From: Pseudomonadales bacterium
GTDB lineage: Bacteria > Pseudomonadota > Gammaproteobacteria > Pseudomonadales > UBA7239
Length of the DNA: 5,222 nt
Assembly (NCBI GenBank): GCA_020443005.1
Contig: JAGRJA010000502.1
Span: forward strand, 1-5,222
Reading direction: 5' to 3'
A model generated the notes under the pieces. It made no database searches, was not told where the DNA came from, and worked only from the letters and a program-made list of their open reading frames with translations. Positions 1 through 5,222 of the stretch are shown piece by piece. How positions within the stretch are numbered: position 1 is the stretch's first letter; the number at the start of each line of letters is the position of its first letter. The translations under genes were made by a program, and so were the position numbers.

Positions 1-838
1 AAGCCGCCACATCGCGCTTTTGCAGCTGCTGACTTTCGGCACAGGCAAATTGCAGCACGGTTTCAGCCAGCAATGCCGGTGAGGCCAACCAGAACGCGTG
101 CCCACTGCGCGGATAAACCTGACAGTGATGCTCAGGCTGTTGTTGCCTGATCGCCAGACGCGTGGCCTCGCCTATCAGCGCATCGTTTTCTGCCAGCAAA
201 TGCAGAACGGGCATATTGAACTGTGCTTCGCGCAGGTCGAGCCGATCGAGTAGCGCAAGCCCGTTTTGTAACTGCTGCGAATTCAGCCCGGCCTGGTCGG
301 CACACTGCTTAACAAGGGGTTCAAGTGTTTCAGCCTGACAATCACCGGCAAGCTGAAGCGCAATAAACTGTGTTTGCGTTGTCGCCGGATCACGCTGAAG
401 GCGCTGGCAAAAGCGCCGGAATTCACTTTGCGGCATGCCGGGCCAGTTGTTATCTGCCACCCATTTCAGGCTACTGGCCAGCGTGATCACATGTGAACAG
501 CGATCGGGATAGCGCACGGCAAACTCCATCGCCAGCATGCCACCGAGCGACCAGCCAAGCACCACAATCTTCTCGGGTAGTGACGGCAGCAACGACTGAA
601 AAAGCTGCTCAAGAGCAGTATCGACATCAAATCCACCCAATGCCATTTGTGTCGGCGCCCTGAAAACATCCAGCAGGTAACAATCAAAATGGATTTGCAG
701 AAAGGGCAAGGCGCTGTGCCAGACCTGCTGGTCAAAACCCCAGCCGTGAATCAGCAACAGGCTTTTGGGTGCGGGTTTATCACCCGTGCAGGGATAAAAA
801 AACAGAAAGTCGCTGTTGTTGCGGGCGAGTTCAGGCAT
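1..838 (-). CDS. bioH: Pimeloyl-ACP methyl ester carboxylesterase BioH, probably the N-terminal half of a BioH-BioC fusion (3' end cut off by window)
   Basis: I translated this frame by hand: ATG at 838-836, then 279 codons with no stop up to the window edge. It is an alpha/beta hydrolase of the BioH type, which cleaves the methyl ester of pimeloyl-ACP methyl ester in the cytoplasm to release pimeloyl-ACP for BioF. Visible motifs are LLIHGWG (residues 28-34, oxyanion region), the nucleophile elbow GWSLGG with Ser97, the acid LLAENDAL with Asp219, and GHAF with His247. Also BioH-like are WPG (132-134) and FIALQ (158-162). E. coli BioH is about 256 residues. Here the hydrolase domain ends near residue 267, but the frame continues into LQKRDVAA (272-279), which resembles the start of BioC methyltransferases, so a bifunctional BioHC is likely. 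The start overlaps the bioF stop by 8 bp, which suggests translational coupling; only a weak AGG lies upstream. The usual PGFG loop after the second strand is replaced by VFRAPTQ (58-64). BioH assignment is strong; the fusion is inferred from few residues. Confidence 0.9.
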   Translation of the reverse strand, partial: MPELARNNSDFLFFYPCTGDKPAPKSLLLIHGWGFDQQVWHSALPFLQIHFDCYLLDVFRAPTQMALGGFDVDTALEQLFQSLLPSLPEKIVVLGWSLGGMLAMEFAVRYPDRCSHVITLASSLKWVADNNWPGMPQSEFRRFCQRLQRDPATTQTQFIALQLAGDCQAETLEPLVKQCADQAGLNSQQLQNGLALLDRLDLREAQFNMPVLHLLAENDALIGEATRLAIRQQQPEHHCQVYPRSGHAFWLASPALLAETVLQFACAESQQLQKRDVAA

Positions 839-2006
839 GAGCAACCTGCGTCAGCGTACGCCCCAGACTCGTGAGCAAGTGGTCGATATCTGCTTCTGTA
901 TGTTGTGCACTGAGTGTAACTCTCAGGCGTGAAGTACCCTCAGGTACCGTGGGCGGTCGAATCATCCCCACCAGCAAACCGGCGTCGCGCAAGGCGCCAG
1001 CCACTTGAATCACGCGCTGCTCGTCACCGAGCACAATGGGCTGTATCGCACTGTCGGATGGTAAAAAATCAAGGCCGAGTGCCTGCGCCCGATTTTTAAA
1101 ACAGGCTATATTCGTTTTCAGTTGCAAACGGGGCCCTTCGGGCTGGCGCAGGATGTCGAGTGCTGCCAGCGAGGCCGCCGCTACTGCCGGGGGCAAGGCT
1201 GTGGTGTAAATATAGGGGCGCGTATATTGCAGCAGCATGTCAATCAGGCTTTCTCTCCCGGCAACAAAGGCACCAAAGCTGCCGAAGGCCTTGCCGAGTG
1301 TGCCCACCAGCACCGGTACGTCGTCTTGCCCGAGACACAAGTATTCGCAACAACCGGCTCCGTTTTCACCGAGCACGCCGATGCCATGGGCATCATCCAC
1401 CAACAACCAGGCATCGTGCTGCCTTGCCAATAACGACAGTTCTTTCAATGGCGCAAGATCGCCATCCATACTGAAAACACCGTCGGTTACCACCAGCCTG
1501 TTTCGCGCTGATGAGGATGAAAGCTGTTCTGCAAGGTGCCCGACATCGTTGTGCCGATAACGACTGAAACGCGCTGCCGACAACAAACCACCATCGAGCA
1601 GCGAGGCATGGTTGAGCCGATCTTCAAATACCGCATCGCCACGCCCGACCAGCGCACTGATTACACCCAGGTTGGCCATGTAGCCGGTGGAGAAAAGCAG
1701 CGCCTTGTCGCGACCGGTAAACTCCGCCAGCGCCTGCTCGAGCTGCTCATGTAAAACGGAATGACCATTGACCAGATGCGAGGCCCCACTGCCGACACCA
1801 TATTGCGCGGCAGCTTCTTTAAAGGCTTGTGTTACATCAGGGTGAGCGGCAAGACCGAGGTAGTCGTTGCTGGAGAAATTGACAAAATCACGACCGTCGA
1901 GCCGAACATGCACACCCTGTGAAGAAGCCAGCACACTGCGCTGGCGCAGGCGATGTTGCTGCTGGCGTTTAAGCAGGCGCGATTGACAGAAGTGCTCCAG
2001 TGACAT
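831..2006 (-). CDS. bioF: 8-amino-7-oxononanoate synthase BioF (KAPA synthase)
   Basis: This pyridoxal-phosphate enzyme condenses pimeloyl-ACP (or pimeloyl-CoA) with L-alanine to give 8-amino-7-oxononanoate, CO2 and free carrier, the first step of biotin ring assembly in the cytoplasm. The 391-residue length is close to that of E. coli BioF (384). Seen in the sequence: the substrate-loop motif GSGASHLVNGH (72-82), LNHASLLDGG (131-140) with His133 stacking on the cofactor, VDDAHGIG (203-210) with Asp204 and His207, and TLGKAFGSFGAF (236-247) with Lys239 as the Schiff-base lysine. These match the known fold-type I alpha-oxoamine synthase residues. The ATG at 2006-2004 is the only sensible start. 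It lies 26 bp after the bioB stop and has no clear Shine-Dalgarno sequence, because a hairpin and a T run fill the gap. It shares 8 bp with bioH. It is presumably transcribed from the bioB promoter and thus under BirA control. Confidence 0.97.
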   Translation of the reverse strand: MSLEHFCQSRLLKRQQQHRLRQRSVLASSQGVHVRLDGRDFVNFSSNDYLGLAAHPDVTQAFKEAAAQYGVGSGASHLVNGHSVLHEQLEQALAEFTGRDKALLFSTGYMANLGVISALVGRGDAVFEDRLNHASLLDGGLLSAARFSRYRHNDVGHLAEQLSSSSARNRLVVTDGVFSMDGDLAPLKELSLLARQHDAWLLVDDAHGIGVLGENGAGCCEYLCLGQDDVPVLVGTLGKAFGSFGAFVAGRESLIDMLLQYTRPYIYTTALPPAVAAASLAALDILRQPEGPRLQLKTNIACFKNRAQALGLDFLPSDSAIQPIVLGDEQRVIQVAGALRDAGLLVGMIRPPTVPEGTSRLRVTLSAQHTEADIDHLLTSLGRTLTQVAHA

Positions 2007-2011
2007 GGATG

Positions 2012-2031
2012 AAAAACAGGCCGCCGGCCTG
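2012..2031 (-). terminator. Terminator-like hairpin plus T run between bioB and bioF
   Basis: On the minus strand the arms CAGGCC (2031-2026) and GGCCTG (2022-2017) form a perfect 6-bp GC-rich stem with a 3-nt GGC loop, followed at once by five T (2016-2012). This is the shape of a short intrinsic terminator. It lies 2 bp past the bioB stop codon and ends 5 nt before the bioF start, so it may partly terminate transcription, stabilise the bioB message end, or hinder bioF initiation. The stem is short, so strong termination is doubtful. A 10-bp palindrome, CCTGATCAGG (2028-2037), overlaps the upstream arm and could compete with it. Confidence 0.45.
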
Positions 2032-2032
2032 A

Positions 2033-3091
2033 TCAGGAGGCCGCAGCGTTGTAGTAGAGTTTCTGTTTGCTATCGCCTGTTGCACCTGCTGATGCAGCAT
2101 CTACAGCTGCAATACCTCCGGCCGCGACATCTGCAGCCGAGCAACTGGCCTTGCCATTGATACCGAGCCGGGCAAACAGCTGCATATCGCGACTGGCCGC
2201 AGGGTTCGGTGTGGTCAGCAGCTTGTCGCCATAGAAGATCGAGTTGGCTCCGGCGAAATAAGCAAGCGCCTGCATCTGTTCGTTCATCTCTTCCCGTCCT
2301 GCCGACAGGCGAACCACCGAGGCCGGCATCAGGATACGGGCAACCGCAATGGTGCGGATGAACTCAAACGGATCGAGCGGCTCTTCGTTTTCAAGCGGCG
2401 TACCCTCAACCCGCACCAGGTTGTTGATCGGCACCGAGTCGGGATGCACCGGCAGGTTGGCCAGCGCCTGCAACAGACCAGCGCGATCACTCTGCGCTTC
2501 GCCCATGCCGACAATACCGCCACTGCACACTTTCATACCGGCATCGCGCACCAGCGCAAGAGTTTCCAGCCGGTCGGCATAGGTGCGGGTGGTAATGATG
2601 TCGTTATAGAACTCCGGCGAGGTGTCGAGATTGTGGTTGTAGTAATCGAGCCCGGCCTCTGCCAGCGCCGCTGTCTGTTCGGCGGTGAGCATGCCCAGTG
2701 TCATGCAGCTTTCAAGCCCCAGCGCCTTGACCCCGCGGATCATCTCCAGCACGTAGGGCATATCCTTTTCGGAGGGATGACGCCAGGCGGCGCCCATACA
2801 GAAACGGCTGGCACCACTGTTTTTGGCCTTGCGCGCCTCTTCCAGTACTTTCTCCACTTCCAGCAGTTTTTCTTTCTCCAGCTCGGTATTGTAGTGACCG
2901 CTCTGCGGGCAGTATTTGCAATCTTCGGGGCAGGCGCCGGTTTTTATCGACAGCAGTGTGCTCACCTGCACCTGGTTCGGATCAAAATGTTCACGGTGAA
3001 CGCTGTGGGCCTGAAACAGCAAGTCATTGAAAGGCAGCTGGAACAGGGCAAGAATTTCATCGCGTTGCCAGTCATGGCGAATATCAGACAC
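2033..3091 (-). CDS. bioB: Biotin synthase BioB (radical SAM)
   Basis: BioB inserts sulfur between C6 and C9 of dethiobiotin, the last step of biotin synthesis, using a [4Fe-4S] cluster with S-adenosylmethionine and a [2Fe-2S] cluster as sulfur donor. I prefer a GTG start at 3091-3089 (352 residues; E. coli BioB has 346) because GAGG sits 8 nt upstream. A TTG at 3109 would add six residues but has no ribosome site and lies very close to the predicted transcript start. Numbered from GTG, the radical SAM motif CPEDCKYC gives Cys54, Cys58 and Cys61. Cys98, Cys129, Cys189 and Arg261 match the four E. coli [2Fe-2S] ligands with a constant offset of one. YNHNLDTSPEFY and CSGGIVGMGE are family signatures. 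The C-terminal tail is Ala-rich and ends LYYNAAAS, as is common in gammaproteobacterial BioB. It is the first gene of the minus-strand biotin operon. Confidence 0.98.
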   Translation of the reverse strand: MSDIRHDWQRDEILALFQLPFNDLLFQAHSVHREHFDPNQVQVSTLLSIKTGACPEDCKYCPQSGHYNTELEKEKLLEVEKVLEEARKAKNSGASRFCMGAAWRHPSEKDMPYVLEMIRGVKALGLESCMTLGMLTAEQTAALAEAGLDYYNHNLDTSPEFYNDIITTRTYADRLETLALVRDAGMKVCSGGIVGMGEAQSDRAGLLQALANLPVHPDSVPINNLVRVEGTPLENEEPLDPFEFIRTIAVARILMPASVVRLSAGREEMNEQMQALAYFAGANSIFYGDKLLTTPNPAASRDMQLFARLGINGKASCSAADVAAGGIAAVDAASAGATGDSKQKLYYNAAAS

Positions 3092-3099
3092 AGGAAAAG

Positions 3100-3103
3100 C
3101 CTC
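3100..3103 (-). promoter_or_regulatory. Ribosome binding site that decides the bioB start
   Basis: On the minus strand GAGG is followed by an 8-nt spacer and then GTG at 3091. No similar purine-rich site precedes the alternative TTG at 3109, where the upstream bases are mostly T. This supports the shorter 352-residue BioB. Confidence 0.6.
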
Positions 3104-3124
3104 GGGCAAAAAAACACAATGACT

Positions 3125-3152
3125 ATGATAGTGGGCTGCAAAAAGCTGTCAA
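3125..3152 (-). promoter_or_regulatory. Sigma70-type promoter of the biotin operon
   Basis: On the minus strand a perfect -35 box TTGACA (3152-3147) is followed by a 16-bp spacer and a -10 box TATCAT (3130-3125, five of six consensus bases). The transcript would start near 3118, giving bioB a leader of about 27 nt before the GTG start. The -35 box overlaps the proximal arm of the BirA-type inverted repeat, so repressor binding would block RNA polymerase. Confidence 0.75.
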
Positions 3153-3176
3153 CCAAAACAAGACTTTCGGGTTGAC
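3148..3176. promoter_or_regulatory. BirA-type bio operator (inverted repeat)
   Basis: GTCAACC (3148-3154) and GGTTGAC (3170-3176) form a perfect 7-bp inverted repeat separated by 15 bp. This matches the layout of the bio operator bound by dimeric biotinyl-AMP-charged BirA (E. coli arms TTGTAAACC/GGTTTACAA, similar spacing), with the inner AACC/GGTT conserved. The position upstream of bioB and over its -35 box supports the call. It does not resemble the BioR or BioQ sites known from other groups. It implies that this organism's biotin ligase carries an N-terminal DNA-binding domain, but birA is not in the window. Confidence 0.8.
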
Positions 3177-3219
3177 TACTTTTGACGGAACGAGAGAGTA
3201 GCCCCCGGTTCAGTAAACA

Positions 3220-3248
3220 TTGACAGCCTTCGAGCAAAGGCTGACACT
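3220..3248 (+). promoter_or_regulatory. Possible promoter for the membrane glycosyltransferase-like gene
   Basis: A perfect TTGACA (3220-3225) is followed after 17 bp by GACACT (3243-3248), which matches only three of six -10 bases. It lies about 40 bp upstream of the ATG at 3291 and outside the BirA-type operator. The weak -10 makes this tentative. I see nothing else notable between the operator and the gene start. Confidence 0.25.
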
Positions 3249-3290
3249 CTTTGCCTCTCTCCTTACGACGCTCGCAGCTTCACAGTCACT

Positions 3291-5003
3291 ATGCACCCTT
3301 GCCTGAACAAACTTGTTTTACTGATTTCACTACTAATTGCCAGCGCTTTTGCCTGTGTGGTTGTTTCATCGGGGCATGACGATTCACACATCACTTTCTG
3401 GCAAGCGAGAACCCTGCTCGAGTACGGCGAGCTCTGGAATTATAACGGGGAACGGATTGAACAGAGCTCAAGCCTGCTGCATGTTCTACTCACAGCCCTG
3501 CTAAGCGGGGTGGGTAGCATCAATCCTGTCAATGCTGGCTACCTCGTCAACATCCTTGGCGGCCTTGCCTGCATCCTATTGCTGTACCTCTCTGCTCTTC
3601 AACAGGCAAACAAGTTACCCGGCCTCGCTGTGCTGTTTGTGTGCAGTTCAACTTTTTTTATGTACTGGATGTTTTCAGGTATGGAAACATCACTGGCAGC
3701 TGCCTGTGTCATGCTGTTATTACATCAAGTAACCCGACGGCACCTGTATTTGCACTTTCTGCCTGTTTTTACAACTTGTCTTTTGTTGGCAAGCGTACGA
3801 CCTGAAATGCCAGTCGTTCTTGCTCTGTTCAGTTTTGTCTGGTGCCTCATTCTCCTGTTCTTCAAAAACTTCAGGAACGCATTTGTTTTAAGCGCCTCTA
3901 CGCTTTTATCAATCGGTTTTCTGCTTGCCTTTCGACTGTATTATTTTGATGCACTTTATCCCAACCCTGTCGGCATCAAGGCCGCAGGTGCAACCAGTAA
4001 TGCCATCACATCAGAAGTCGGTGAAGGGCTGCTATACCTTGGCCTGTTATTGGGCAATCCTTATACAAAATACTTACTTTGGCTGGGCATCGCGACTTAT
4101 CTTTTCAGCGCATTGCTTGCCACTTTTGTTTCGATCAGGGAAAAGCAGACTCGCCCGAACATGCTTGCCTTTAATTTATTTATCGCGATCTATTTCTTCT
4201 TCGTCATCTTTTCAGGGGGTGACTGGATGCGGGAAGGTCGTTTCTGGGTGCCATTAATCGCGCCCTTTTGTCTGGTTCTGGCCTTTGCCGTACAGTCACT
4301 CAAAAAACCGCTTCTCCAGATATCGGTAGTATGCCTCTTCCTTTATTTACAGGCAGGACATGCCCGCATTTTCTTCCCCAACCTGAACTTTGGCGTTCCG
4401 GTCTGGTATGAAAAAAAACTGGCCAAACAACTTCCAGGCTACACAGTCTTCGAACGCCATAACCGGGAGCACCTCCGGGACATCCATATCATTGATTCAT
4501 TACAAAGCCTCTTACCTGCCATGCTTGCAGCCCGTCAGGATGACAAGCCTATCACCATCATGAGCAAGCAAATGGGTATGGTCAGCTACCATCTCGCCTC
4601 CCGTTATTTTGGTCACATAAAGATCATTGATCTGGGTGGACTGGTTGAGAACTCGGTCAGAGATTGCCCCGAAGCTGCAATCTACGGGTACGGCAGACAG
4701 GGTTTGGGTATGGATATCGCGAAATACTTTGAGCGTTTACCCTATAGCACCGTCAGTTGCGACTTGCCGGCACCCGATATCATTTTTGATGTCTATGGCT
4801 GGGGTAACCGGGATCTTCCCGAGCGCCTCAAAAAACAGGGATACATTTCTGTGTTTAACCAATATGGCCAATTCAGCATACCTTATGGTGGTGATATGTC
4901 AGCGAACCAATTGATCGCCGTTCACCCTCGCTGGTTAGGCAAACTGCAACTCAGCCCTCAAAAACTTGACTTCAATCTTTATCAGAAATCACTGTTTGAA
5001 TAA
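3291..5003 (+). CDS. Predicted polytopic inner-membrane glycosyltransferase, GT-C type (570 aa)
   Basis: The exact substrate is unknown. The protein starts with a hydrophobic helix (about residues 8-27) and has roughly ten to twelve membrane segments up to about residue 354, then a soluble, probably periplasmic, domain of about 210 residues. Several motifs fit GT-C enzymes related to the AftB-like group, which transfer sugars from polyprenyl-phosphate donors outside the cytoplasm. These are HDDSHITFWQAR (29-40) with the Asp30-Asp31 pair in the first outer loop, RIEQSSS (55-61), SGMETSLAA (129-137), VRPE (169-172), LYPNPVGIKAAG (222-233) and GGDWMREGRFWVPL (309-322). In the tail, GMVSY (429-433) and KIIDLGGLVENSV (444-456) recall the family's C-terminal domain. 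An Asp pair of this kind is the usual catalytic site in GT-C folds. No clear ribosome site precedes the ATG, but a later start would remove the first helix. It runs divergently from bioB and is followed by comF. Sampled base content looks lower in GC than in bioB. A role in modifying a surface polysaccharide, lipid or protein is inference. Confidence 0.75.
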   Translation: MHPCLNKLVLLISLLIASAFACVVVSSGHDDSHITFWQARTLLEYGELWNYNGERIEQSSSLLHVLLTALLSGVGSINPVNAGYLVNILGGLACILLLYLSALQQANKLPGLAVLFVCSSTFFMYWMFSGMETSLAAACVMLLLHQVTRRHLYLHFLPVFTTCLLLASVRPEMPVVLALFSFVWCLILLFFKNFRNAFVLSASTLLSIGFLLAFRLYYFDALYPNPVGIKAAGATSNAITSEVGEGLLYLGLLLGNPYTKYLLWLGIATYLFSALLATFVSIREKQTRPNMLAFNLFIAIYFFFVIFSGGDWMREGRFWVPLIAPFCLVLAFAVQSLKKPLLQISVVCLFLYLQAGHARIFFPNLNFGVPVWYEKKLAKQLPGYTVFERHNREHLRDIHIIDSLQSLLPAMLAARQDDKPITIMSKQMGMVSYHLASRYFGHIKIIDLGGLVENSVRDCPEAAIYGYGRQGLGMDIAKYFERLPYSTVSCDLPAPDIIFDVYGWGNRDLPERLKKQGYISVFNQYGQFSIPYGGDMSANQLIAVHPRWLGKLQLSPQKLDFNLYQKSLFE

Positions 5004-5020
5004 CACCGGCATTGCTCATC

Positions 5021-5029
5021 TGTTATTAT
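5021..5029 (+). promoter_or_regulatory. Possible extended -10 promoter for comF
   Basis: TG-T-TATTAT (5021-5029) is an extended -10 element with five of six -10 bases. No good -35 lies at the usual distance (TAACAC at 5001-5006). Transcription would begin near 5036, giving a leader of about 28 nt. I see no terminator hairpin after the upstream gene, so read-through from it is also possible. Confidence 0.4.
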
Positions 5030-5052
5030 TCTGCATCTCAAAATCACACATC

Positions 5053-5057
5053 AGGGA
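5053..5057 (+). promoter_or_regulatory. Ribosome binding site deciding the comF start
   Basis: AGGGA is spaced 6 nt from ATG at 5064. An ATG at 5060 is only 2 nt away and its frame meets a stop after 19 codons, so 5064 is the real start. Confidence 0.65.
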
Positions 5058-5063
5058 CGATGT

Positions 5064-5222
5064 ATGAACCGGCATCACCAGGCCGTTGCGGGCAAACCCT
5101 TCCTCAGGCAATTCGCTGACTGGTTCAGACACCAAAGCCGGATAATACTGAACAGTATTTTGCCCAACAGCTGTTTTCTTTGCGGGCGAAAAACCGATGA
5201 TGGCGCTGCTATTTGTCCTGAC
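5064..5222 (+). CDS. comF: ComF family protein, N-terminal part (cut off by window end)
   Basis: The first 53 codons are present and the frame is open to the window edge. Near residues 38-52 the sequence reads ILPNSCFLCGRKTDDGAAICPD. This matches the N-terminal zinc-finger start of ComF proteins, in which a CxxC pair (Cys41, Cys44) is followed by a second cysteine pair whose first member is Cys51. ComF proteins are cytoplasmic, combine this finger with a phosphoribosyltransferase-like domain (beyond the window), and are needed for uptake or use of transforming DNA in competent bacteria. The preceding 35 or so residues are basic and variable, which is usual. In Pseudomonas comF lies divergent from and next to bioB, which supports the call; here one extra gene separates them. 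The truncated frame leaves the phosphoribosyltransferase part unverified. Confidence 0.8.
   Translation, partial: MNRHHQAVAGKPFLRQFADWFRHQSRIILNSILPNSCFLCGRKTDDGAAICPD

Noticed and set aside
487..735. Minus-strand open frame of 82 codons
   Set aside because: It is in a different frame within the bioH coding region, whose intact frame has all catalytic residues.
1122..1754. Several plus-strand open frames opposite bioF
   Set aside because: They are antisense to a well-conserved BioF frame and overlap each other in all frames, typical of chance.
2444..3175. Long plus-strand open frame of 243 codons
   Set aside because: It lies antisense to bioB, whose product is certain, and its translation shows no recognisable family; it is a by-product of GC-rich codon use in bioB.
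3172..3187. TTGACT and TTGACG as further -35 boxes on the plus strand next to the operator
   Set aside because: No acceptable -10 box lies 16-18 bp downstream of either, so a BirA-controlled divergent promoter is not supported.
3925..4257. Plus-strand open frames inside the membrane protein gene (also 3532-3732 and 4627-4914)
   Set aside because: They are out of frame with a convincing 570-residue membrane protein and have no ribosome sites or recognisable motifs.
1..5222. CRISPR arrays, tRNA or rRNA genes, insertion sequences, riboswitches
   Set aside because: No direct repeat series, cloverleaf-like segment, transposase or terminal inverted repeats were seen; nearly all of the window is accounted for by five coding regions.

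Overview
The window reads as a chromosomal piece of a gammaproteobacterium. It carries the biotin cluster bioB-bioF-bioH on the minus strand and the start of a comF gene on the plus strand, a neighbourhood I know from Pseudomonas and relatives. The BioH reading frame runs without a stop into what looks like the N-terminus of BioC. Fused BioHC proteins are known from Cellvibrionales-type marine bacteria (Saccharophagus, Teredinibacter), so that group is my best guess. There is no sign of a plasmid, phage, insertion sequence, CRISPR array or RNA gene.

Layout. Positions 1-838 (minus) hold the 5' part of bioH, probably bioHC, cut by the window edge. Positions 831-2006 (minus) are bioF, overlapping bioH by 8 bp. 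Positions 2033-3091 (minus) are bioB, the first gene of the operon. A small GC-rich hairpin followed by five T lies in the short bioB-bioF gap. Positions 3092-3290 are a control region with a sigma70-type bioB promoter whose -35 box sits inside a BirA-type inverted repeat. Positions 3291-5003 (plus) encode a 570-residue membrane protein resembling GT-C glycosyltransferases. From 5064 to the window end (plus) is the first 53 codons of comF, preceded by a plausible extended -10 promoter.

How it fits together. BioC and BioH make pimeloyl-ACP: BioC methylates malonyl-ACP so that it can enter fatty acid synthesis, and BioH later removes the methyl ester. BioF condenses pimeloyl-ACP with alanine to give 7-keto-8-aminopelargonate (KAPA). 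BioA and BioD, not seen here, lead to dethiobiotin, and BioB inserts sulfur to give biotin. The operator implies feedback repression by BirA when biotin is sufficient. The membrane glycosyltransferase-like gene has no obvious link to biotin and appears to sit between bioB and comF, which are direct divergent neighbours in many pseudomonads.

No new multi-gene system is visible. The points most worth a second look are the BioH-BioC fusion at the left edge, the operator/promoter overlap, the hairpin between bioB and bioF, and the inserted GT-C gene.
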